From assembly GCA_023807065.1 (NCBI GenBank), contig JAJJLU010000819.1, positions 1 to 17,871 on the forward strand: 17,871 bases of DNA, in the 5' to 3' direction. Of the stretch, positions 1 to 7,080 are shown piece by piece. A program made the position numbers and the translations under genes. This stretch comes from Isotricha intestinalis. Lineage: Eukaryota > Ciliophora > Litostomatea > Vestibuliferida > Isotrichidae. Position 1 is the first letter of the stretch; each line of letters starts with the position of its first letter. The notes below the pieces were generated by a model. It saw only the letters and a list, made by a program, of their open reading frames with translations. It searched no databases and was not told where the DNA came from.

Positions 1-30
1 AATCCCCAATCCCCAATCCCCAATCCCCAA
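1..30. repeat. Telomeric repeat tract, (CCCCAAT)n
   Basis: Four tandem copies of CCCCAAT plus partial units run from the first base and stop abruptly at about base 30. Read outward, the G-rich strand is ATTGGGG. The orientation, C-rich at a left end, is that expected of a chromosome end. The unit resembles the ciliate repeats TTGGGG and TTTTGGGG but is a heptamer with one extra A. No matching tract exists at the right end of the window. Confidence 0.9.
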
Positions 31-183
31 AATTATTTGAAATTTAAGGATTTAAGAATTAAAAATAATTCGAATATGATAAATAATTTGAAAATATTAA
101 TTTAAATAATTAAATTACTATTTTCCATTTTTATATTGATTATTTTTTAAATAACAATTTATAATTTTTTAATTCCAAAAAAA
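31..183. other. Short subtelomeric AT-rich leader
   Basis: About 150 bp of AT-rich sequence lie between the telomere tract and the first ATG. I see no repeat arrays or subtelomeric satellite here. It must hold the whole promoter and 5' untranslated region of the first gene. Such a short gap is typical of ciliate macronuclear chromosome ends. Confidence 0.6.
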
Positions 184-2306
184 ATGTGTTTAATAAAAGT
201 TCATTCGAAATATATTCTTCGAGAATTATTTTCATTTATTTCAATAAAGCGAAAATTTAAAATAGTCAAATATAATAATTCTTTAAAGAAAAAGTTAAAT
301 TTAACAATTAATGATTTTTCAAAATTTTATGCCCAAAATAAAACCAAAAAATATCACTTTATTTATGTGAAGAATTATATAGAAAAATTAAAGAATGATT
401 TTAATCATATAATTAATAAAGAAGATTTAATAATAAATGGAATAACAAGAAATATAAATTTTGATTTGAAATTAACAGATGAATATTTCAGTAATATATT
501 AAATGATAATTATTTTGCAAATAATGTTAGAATTAATTTAAGTGATTTAAGCAATGATGAAATTCCAAGAATGATATTAATAAAAAATAATAGATTCACA
601 GAGAAAGCTCTTAAAACATTTAAAGATATTTTTCTTTCATTTTCAAATAAAGAAGAAATGAATAAAGATCAATTATATATATTTTTTATTCAATTTTTTC
701 AAAAAAAAATGATCCTATAATCCGTAGAGAAGTGAATAATCGAATGTTGACATATGATTCAAATAGAGATGGAAAATTAACATTTGATAATTTTATTAAA
801 TTAATTTATAATGAATTAATAATTTTAGAACCTAAGATTATTTGGAAATATTTAAATAATTTAGGATATAATAATTTATTAGATAAAAAGAAAAAAATTG
901 ATTTTCATTATTTACTAAATAATATAGATGAATGTGAAGGATATAGTATTTCTATTATACGTAATTTTTGGGAAATAACAAAAAAAATATATATAAACTC
1001 TCTTTATTCAAGAATATTCGTGAAGATTATATTACATATTTAATTGATAATCAAAAATTCTTTCATTTAAAAATATTAAATACTTCTGTTTCACTATTAA
1101 ATCAAATGTTTAAATTAAAAGCAATTTGCCCTAATATTGAAGAATTAAATTTAGAATATGTAATATAGATTTTAAATATAATAAAAATGAATTAAATAAT
1201 CCTTTTCCAAATATGAAAAAGCTATCTGTTTATATTAGAAAACAATTTGATTTATTTGATTTGATAAGAATTTTGAAAGATTCTCAGGTTAATACTTTAA
1301 TACTTTTTATTTTTGATAATGCTCAAAATGTTATTTCTTGTTCTGAAATTAAAACAGAAATAATTTTAGAACAAATTAATAATTTAGAAATTTATATTGA
1401 AGATGAATGTAATATTAATAATTGAATATATCAATTTTTTTAAAAATATTCAATTTCTTTATTTAACAAAATATATTTTAAATTTTGATTTTACACAAAT
1501 AAATAAAAATATAGATTTAAATGAAAATGTATGAGTTACATGTTTTATGGATGTTCTTCTTTGACTTCATTAAATTTTGCCAATTGTAATGATAATAATG
1601 TTGAAAATATGAGTTATATGTTTTATGGATGTTCTTCTTTAACTTCAATAAATTCACACGATTTTAATACTAATAAAGTTAAAGATATGAGTTATATGTT
1701 TTCTGGATGTTCTTCTTTAACTTCATTAAATTTAGCCAATTTTAATACTAATAAGTTAATAAATATTGATTTCATATTTTCTAATTGTTCTTCTTTAACT
1801 TCATTAGATTTATCTAATTTTAATATTGCTAATGTTAGTAATATTAACAATCTTTTTTATAAATGTTCTTCGTTAAAATCATTAAATTTATCTAATTTTA
1901 ATACTAAAAATGTAATTTATATGAAAAATTTATTTTCTTATTGTTCTTCTTTAGATTCATTGGATTTGTCTAGTTTTTGTACTAATAGTGTTAAAGATAT
2001 GAGTTATATGTTTAATAATTGTACTTCTTTAACATCTTTAAATTTATCTAATTTTAATACTAATAATGTCTTAAATATGAATCATATGTTTTTTAATTGT
2101 TCATCTATCATTTCTTTAAATTTATCTAATTTTACACAGAAAATAATGAAGATTTCAGTTACATGTTTTCATGTTGTAGTTCTTTAGATATATCGAATTT
2201 CATTTTAAAAAATGTAAAGAATTTAAATAATATTTTTAATCAAATAAAAAAAGAATGTGAATTAAAATGTAATGACATAATATTATTATCGAAATTTAAA
2301 AAATAA
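184..2306 (+). pseudogene. EF-hand / leucine-rich / DUF285 (BspA-like) repeat protein gene split by six frameshifts
   Basis: Six consecutive frames join into one coherent protein of about 700 residues. The start at 184 has an A-rich context like the intact genes. The N-terminal part, codons 184 to about 700, is Lys/Asn/Phe-rich without a signal peptide. An EF-hand loop follows at 756-791 (D-S-N-R-D-G-K-L-T-F-D-N; position 12 is Asn rather than the usual Glu). Next come LRR-like segments (about 1040-1510), eight DUF285 repeats (1531-2154), a partial ninth, and a TAA stop at 2304. Frame breaks lie at A9 701-709, A8 980-987, about 1147-1168, about 1411-1423, about 1525-1531 and A4 2140-2143. Five are -1 type and one is +1 type. 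There is no nonsense codon other than those caused by the shifts. BspA/DUF285 repeats are known from surface proteins of bacteria and anaerobic protists; the role here is unknown. It may be a young pseudogene, a real gene with local indel errors, or a recoded gene. Confidence 0.72.
1531..2154 (+). repeat. Eight tandem 78-bp (26-residue) DUF285/BspA-like repeats
   Basis: Units start at 1531, 1609, 1687, 1765, 1843, 1921, 1999 and 2077, exactly 78 bp apart. Each encodes a 26-residue unit of the form M-S-Y-M-F-x-x-C-S-S-L-T-S-L-N-L-S-N-F-N-T, then a variable N-x-V tail. Units 1 to 3 are nearly identical at DNA level, pointing to recent tandem duplication. A degenerate ninth unit follows after a frame break near 2143. 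No indel occurs inside units 1 to 7, although the flanks are frameshifted. Confidence 0.9.
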
Positions 2307-3389
2307 TTTTTATTTTTAATAAAATATGTAAAAGGAATAAATCAATCAATATTTTTAATAAAATTTATGTTTCAAAATGATAATTTATTTAAATTTCTAA
2401 ATTAATAATTTATAATTGTTTTTTTAGAGGTTATGAAATTTAAAATAAAGTTTAATCAAAAATTAATATTCCCTGTTATTTGAAATAATTTTATTTTCCA
2501 TTAGATATAAGAATACAATAAACTTATACTAATATTTGATTGAGTAAATAAATTCCATTATTTTAAAAGTTGAAAGAAAAAATAAATTTCATTCTGAGTA
2601 TTTATTAGTAAATTTGAGTAAATATAGCATTTTTTTATTTAAATTAATATAAGTCTAAATTTATAATTAAATGAAAAATATTCATTTCATATTAAATTAG
2701 AAGTAATTTTTATATCTTCTTTATTATTAAAATCTAAAATCAGAAAATATCTTTTTATCTAGAATTAGAAAAATTATCTCATTAACTATTACTTTATGAT
2801 GAATTTGAAAATGATTTAAAACTTATCAACCATGATAATACGTGTAAAATATAACTTGAGGAGTTTAAACATCAATTATTATTAAAGTTTTTTTTTAATA
2901 TTAAATTATTATCTATATTTTTCTTTTCATTTTTCAATCAACTTTATTATTTTCATTTGAAAATGTTTTTCTACAATATATCATTTAATTATTAATTATT
3001 ATTTTTTTATAAATTTAAATAGCGAATAAATTCCTTAGATTGAGGAGATAAAAGATTATTGAATTTTGGAATGAATTTTTTTAATTTATTTTGAATAAAT
3101 CATTATGAAATTAATAAACAATTAAAATAATAAAAGATTAAATACTTAATTAAATAATAAAATTTCATAAAAAAGTATTAAATAATGAACAAATGAAGAT
3201 TTAAAAAATGAATTTATAAAGAAATTATTCAATAACAATTTATTTAAATTATTATTTTTGATTATCATTAAATTGTAAAAATAATAATTAATAAAACAAT
3301 GAAGAATTAAATAAATAAAAAAATAAATAATTTAAAACCTAATTTATCATAATAAAAAGAATAAAAAACGATTTTAAAAAAACATAAAT
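2307..3389. other. AT-rich spacer, mostly featureless
   Basis: This stretch of about 1.1 kb between the broken DUF285 gene and the thioredoxin-like gene has stops in all frames. The only structure I can support is the short coding-like relic at 2741-2896. A second weak coding-like patch (around 3025-3100) is too short to call. I see no RNA gene, tandem array or mobile-element end. Confidence 0.5.
2741..2896 (+). pseudogene. Short decayed coding relic, unknown function
   Basis: The frame beginning with cag at 2741 reads as a protein-like stretch of about 50 codons, including L-Y-D-E-F-E-N-D-L-K-L and L-E-E-F-K-H-Q-L-L-L-K, interrupted by TAA at 2783 and 2852. Guanine is strongly concentrated at the first codon position (gaa, gat and gag codons), as in real genes of this window, while the other two frames lack this. 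It lies downstream of and on the same strand as the broken DUF285 gene, so it could be debris of a related gene. No family is recognisable. Confidence 0.4.
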
Positions 3390-3851
3390 TTATTTATTCC
3401 ATTTTTTAATAATTTCACCAACAATATCATCACTAAAACCATTTTTACTTTTACCTTGAACAGTAGTTCTTGCATCACTATCAATTAATTTACCTTGATT
3501 ATCAAAAACAAACAAAGCAGGAATACCATTAATTGAATAAGCTTTAGCAATAGATTTTTTTTTATCACTTGAAAAAGGAAGAGTAACCCAAGGCATTGAA
3601 TCATAATATTCTTTAAAACTTTTTTCATCTCTATCAAATGATATAAATATTATTTCAATTTGTTTTTTTTCCTTATTTATTTCGTTATAAAATTTAGATA
3701 ATATTGGAGTAAATCCACGACATGGAGGACACCAATGAGCTGAAAAATATATTCCTATTAACGGTGATTCTTTTATTTCTGATAATTTTACTTCACCGTT
3801 TTTTCCTTCAAATACTTCAGGAAGGTATTCTAGAATATTTTTTGATTCCAT
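3390..3851 (-). CDS. Tryparedoxin/nucleoredoxin-like thioredoxin-fold protein
   Basis: This 153-residue single-domain protein is a thiol-disulfide oxidoreductase of the tryparedoxin/nucleoredoxin class. The active site is W40-C41-P-P-C44 followed by R-G-F-T-P, the signature of that class rather than of classical thioredoxin (CGPC). The segment S-F-D-R-D-E (residues 71-76) and M-P-W (86-88) are also class hallmarks, and G-I-P-A-L (109-113) carries the expected cis-proline P111. There is no signal peptide or membrane segment, so it is probably cytosolic. Length and both cysteines are complete. The start is chosen because the ATG follows an A-run like its neighbours and the domain begins within 15 residues. 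It is transcribed divergently from the gene at 4136. The partner that reduces it, and its substrate, cannot be told from sequence. Confidence 0.9.
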   Translation of the reverse strand: MESKNILEYLPEVFEGKNGEVKLSEIKESPLIGIYFSAHWCPPCRGFTPILSKFYNEINKEKKQIEIIFISFDRDEKSFKEYYDSMPWVTLPFSSDKKKSIAKAYSINGIPALFVFDNQGKLIDSDARTTVQGKSKNGFSDDIVGEIIKKWNK

Positions 3852-4135
3852 TTTTTATATAATTTACTTTTGTTTAAATTGGCTTTTATATATTTTCTTA
3901 TGTTATATTTATTTTTATTTAAGATATATTTATTTTAATTGTTTTTTTTTAGTTTATATTTTTTTAGTATGTATGTTGGGTTATTATATTTCATTTGTAC
4001 ATTTTTTTTTTTATTTTTCGTTTAAATTTAATTAATGATTATTTATTTTTTTATTTTAAATGTTATTTTTTAATAAATTTATTTAATATATATTTTATTT
4101 TATAATAATAATTAATATTTAATAAAAGAAAAAAA
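3852..4135. promoter_or_regulatory. Divergent intergenic region shared by two genes
   Basis: The 284 bp between the thioredoxin-like gene (minus) and the coiled-coil gene (plus) must contain both promoters and both 5' untranslated regions. It is T-rich on the left half and A-rich just before the 4136 ATG. No specific binding motif is recognisable; the call rests on gene geometry alone. Confidence 0.45.
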
Positions 4136-6409
4136 ATGTACAATGAACAATTAGAATTTGCAAAAGAAACAAAAGATGATAATTATTTCATAAATAATAT
4201 TCATAAACCTAAACCAGAAGAAAATTATATAAATGACATTCATCCAGAAAAAATTCAAACAGTAGTAAATAATGAAACAAAGCAAAAAGAAAATAATCTT
4301 CCATATAGTGAGCAATTAAATTTTATTAATCAAAGAAATGAGCCAGTATATATAGTTGAAAAAGCAAATCCTTTATTTTATAATCCTCAAGTTGAAAGAA
4401 ATCAAATGAAAAAAGAAATGAAAAAAATGATGAAAAATAAGGGTGTTAAAAAAGAAATAAAATGGAGACCAGGTCAAAATTTAAAAAAGAAAAATCCAAT
4501 TGATAAAAACAAGAAAAAATATCAAACTAGTGTTTTAAATAATAATTATAAAAACAATAATATTAAAGGAGGATTTGATTTAAGCACAAATACAAATACA
4601 AAAGGATTATTTGATCCTAATTTAAAATTAAATGAATTAGATGAACCAACAAGAACAAAAAAACAACAATTGGATAAATTAAGGAAAATTAAAGAATATG
4701 ATTTAAAATATGGGAAAAAAATGAAAAATTTACAAATGTATCAAAATTATTTAGATGCTATTGAAGACAATGAAAATAGGAAAAATGATTATGAACTTCA
4801 TAAAAAAATAAATTATCCAAATAAATATTCAAAAGCAAACAAAGAAGAACTAATTAAAATGTTAAATATTCCAAAGCCAAAAATAAACTACAATGCAATA
4901 AATTTAGATTTTAATTTTTCAAAATATGAAGATATTATAAAAAGTTTAGAATCTCAAATAGAATATGAGAGAGAACAAAGACAAAATACAAATATGAAAT
5001 ATTTACAAAAAGTAAAAGAATACGAAGATTTACAAATATCAAAACAAATTGGGAAACCAATAACATTAAATAAAAGAAGTAGAAGTGCTTTGAGAATATA
5101 TAATAATACAAGAAATAATAGAAGATTAAATAGATATAATAAAGCATATCCTGCAGGAGGAAAATTTAGAAGACAAATGGAAAAATTAAAGCAAAGAGCA
5201 AAAACTGTAATGAATAGAGCTGCTAAACAAACAACAGAAGATTTATATCATCAAAATGCAAAAAGAATGACAAAAAGTGCAAAAAAAATAATTGATAAAG
5301 ATTTTAATAGAATTTATCAAAATTTAAGTATTAAAAAGAATAATATTATTAATAATAAATTTCGAAGTAAATCTCCTACAAATACAAATAAATTTATTTC
5401 TGTAGATAATATTAATAATAATCAACAAAATTATCCTCAAAGATATAAAACAATTAATATTCAAAATTATAATAGTAATTATATAATTAGTCCTCAATCT
5501 AATGTTGAAAATTCTATTGTAAATGAAGTTTTTTCTAATGATGATTTTAAAAAAATGGATAATATGAATAAATTTGAAATTATAGCAAATTTAAATAATC
5601 AAATAGATAAATACAATAAAGGAATTCCCCAATTAGTTAATAAAGTTAATGAAACAATAAATAAAATCAATAATGAAAATGTTTTAGATAATTTAAGTAG
5701 TAATTCTCATCCTTTAATTAAAATGGCTTCTAAAAGTGCTGGTCAAGTTTTACAATTACATTCAAAAGAAATTGGAGAAGAAATAATTAATGATTTATTA
5801 ATTGAAATGGTATTTGAATTGCAATTTATAGAAGAGCAAAAAAATAAAAAAGAAGAGAGAAATAATTTTACTCTTTTCTTACAAGAATATTATAGGAATG
5901 TTAAAGAAATGGAAAATATTGAAAAAGAAGTTTTATCAAAATTATCAGGTAAAAATCCCTTAGCTCCATATGAATCTATCACAAATAAACTAAGTACAAA
6001 TAGTAATTTAAATAATACTCAAAATATAAATAAATTAAATGATAATGACAACATTCAAATTTCAAATGTTGAAATTTTAAATCCATTCGATGAGAATTAT
6101 AAAGAAAATAATAATTTAAGTAATGGAGAAGAGTTTTTAATTTCCACTGAAAAACCAAAAACATATATTGCCACTAATCACCCAAAAATGATTTTAAATG
6201 CTGAAAGGTATTCAAAAGATTTTAAAGATTATATGCTCATGAAAGGTTCATTTTATTATCCTAATATTTTTGGTATTTATGATGAAGTTGTTAAAGAATT
6301 AACAAGTCAAATTTGTAATGAAGAATGTGATAAATGCTTAAAAGAAGTTGATACTTTTGTAGATGAAATGTATAGAGAAGAAGTTCTTAAAGCTGATTTA
6401 AAGAAATAA
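4136..6409 (+). CDS. Lys/Asn-rich coiled-coil protein, possibly basal-body (MNR/KIAA0753-like)
   Basis: 757 residues, one exon, TAA stop, with no membrane segment or signal peptide. A short N-terminal motif Y-x-E-Q-L-x-F occurs twice (residues 2-8 and 57-63). Residues about 90-130 and 310-400 are very basic. A predicted coiled coil lies at about 262-305. A conserved-looking amphipathic segment covers about 541-575 (E-I-I-N-D-L-L-I-E-M-V-F-E-L-Q-F-I-E-E-Q). A compact C-terminal block covers about 670-755 with three closely spaced cysteines (C727, C731, C734). The helix rich in D-L-L/E-L pattern followed by a C-terminal helical block reminds me of the Moonraker/KIAA0753 centriolar family, but this is from memory and weak. 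A ciliary or basal-body scaffold is the likeliest class for such a protein in a ciliate. It is intact, with Gln as CAA throughout, which helps fix the genetic code. Confidence 0.85.
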   Translation: MYNEQLEFAKETKDDNYFINNIHKPKPEENYINDIHPEKIQTVVNNETKQKENNLPYSEQLNFINQRNEPVYIVEKANPLFYNPQVERNQMKKEMKKMMKNKGVKKEIKWRPGQNLKKKNPIDKNKKKYQTSVLNNNYKNNNIKGGFDLSTNTNTKGLFDPNLKLNELDEPTRTKKQQLDKLRKIKEYDLKYGKKMKNLQMYQNYLDAIEDNENRKNDYELHKKINYPNKYSKANKEELIKMLNIPKPKINYNAINLDFNFSKYEDIIKSLESQIEYEREQRQNTNMKYLQKVKEYEDLQISKQIGKPITLNKRSRSALRIYNNTRNNRRLNRYNKAYPAGGKFRRQMEKLKQRAKTVMNRAAKQTTEDLYHQNAKRMTKSAKKIIDKDFNRIYQNLSIKKNNIINNKFRSKSPTNTNKFISVDNINNNQQNYPQRYKTINIQNYNSNYIISPQSNVENSIVNEVFSNDDFKKMDNMNKFEIIANLNNQIDKYNKGIPQLVNKVNETINKINNENVLDNLSSNSHPLIKMASKSAGQVLQLHSKEIGEEIINDLLIEMVFELQFIEEQKNKKEERNNFTLFLQEYYRNVKEMENIEKEVLSKLSGKNPLAPYESITNKLSTNSNLNNTQNINKLNDNDNIQISNVEILNPFDENYKENNNLSNGEEFLISTEKPKTYIATNHPKMILNAERYSKDFKDYMLMKGSFYYPNIFGIYDEVVKELTSQICNEECDKCLKEVDTFVDEMYREEVLKADLKK

Positions 6410-7080
6410 TATAATATTTTTTTTTTATAATTACAATTTTTTAACAAATTTAAAAATGAAATTTATTGAGATGCAAAATAAAAAAATAAATTAATTATTA
6501 ATCATAATGGAAATTGCTTTAATGGGAACACAAAGAATTTGGAAGACAAGTATAAAAAAAATATTTTTCAGAAAATATCTCTTCATTAAAGTGAATTTAA
6601 TGATTCAACTTCTCTAATTGAAACTTTACAAATAGATATTTAGGGAATTGGAATTTGATAAAACTGAATTTCACATAATATAGTCAATATAGCAAAATAT
6701 CATCAATAGAAAATAATTATCTTCAAAATTAAGGAACTTTATTTATATCATTTTGATAGTCAAGATAATTCAAATTCTATTGTACTCATAAAACATTTTG
6801 ACTTAGATAAAATAATGAAAATAATTCTTTTAATATTATTGTTGCTGAAGTAGCTTCATTAAATAAAAGAGCTCTTTCTACAAAATATTTTTTTTTATTT
6901 AATATTCTTATATATTTATTATTTATAGTTATATCTATTATACCTGACTTTACTTATATAATATATTTCCTGTTTCTCTTTCTTTTATTATTTTTTATTC
7001 ATCTGAAAAATATTCTACAATTTTACTTGTTAAAATTCAACAATCTCATTAAAATTGATATTTTATGAAAAGAATTTATT
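6410..7080. other. Spacer between convergent genes, occupied mainly by a coding relic
   Basis: This 671-bp stretch separates the 3' ends of the coiled-coil gene (plus) and the channel gene (minus). The first 70 bp are T- and A-rich, as expected of a 3' untranslated region. Most of the rest is the decayed frame annotated at 6482-7068. The T-rich part near 6900-7000 could equally be the 3' flank of the channel gene. Confidence 0.5.
6482..7068 (+). pseudogene. Decayed protein gene of unknown function
   Basis: Joined frame segments read as one protein: frame from 6482 to about 6640, a second frame about 6639-6680 (R-E-L-E-F-D-K-T-E-F-H), back to the first frame about 6677-6804 (including L-Y-L-Y-H-F-D-S-Q-D-N), then a third frame from about 6805 (V-A-E-V-A-S-L-N-K-R-A) to a TGA at 7066. 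Guanine sits strongly at first codon positions: I counted 16, 6 and 5 at positions 1, 2 and 3 over 6542-6790, and the bias continues after 6805. Nonsense codons remain at 6587 (TAA) and 6707 (TAG). The C-terminal part would be very hydrophobic, possibly membrane helices. No family is recognisable. Indels plus stops make true decay more likely than sequencing error. Confidence 0.55.

Noticed and set aside
5624..5634. A CCCCAATT match that could be a telomerase RNA template
   Set aside because: It is a single copy inside the intact coding frame of the 757-residue protein (Pro-Gln-Leu codons), with no RNA-like context.
6407..6520. Stop-codon readthrough joining the 757-residue protein to the downstream relic, which is in the same frame
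   Set aside because: The frame match has a one-in-three chance; several TAA/TGA codons lie between them and the sequence just after the stop looks like an untranslated region.
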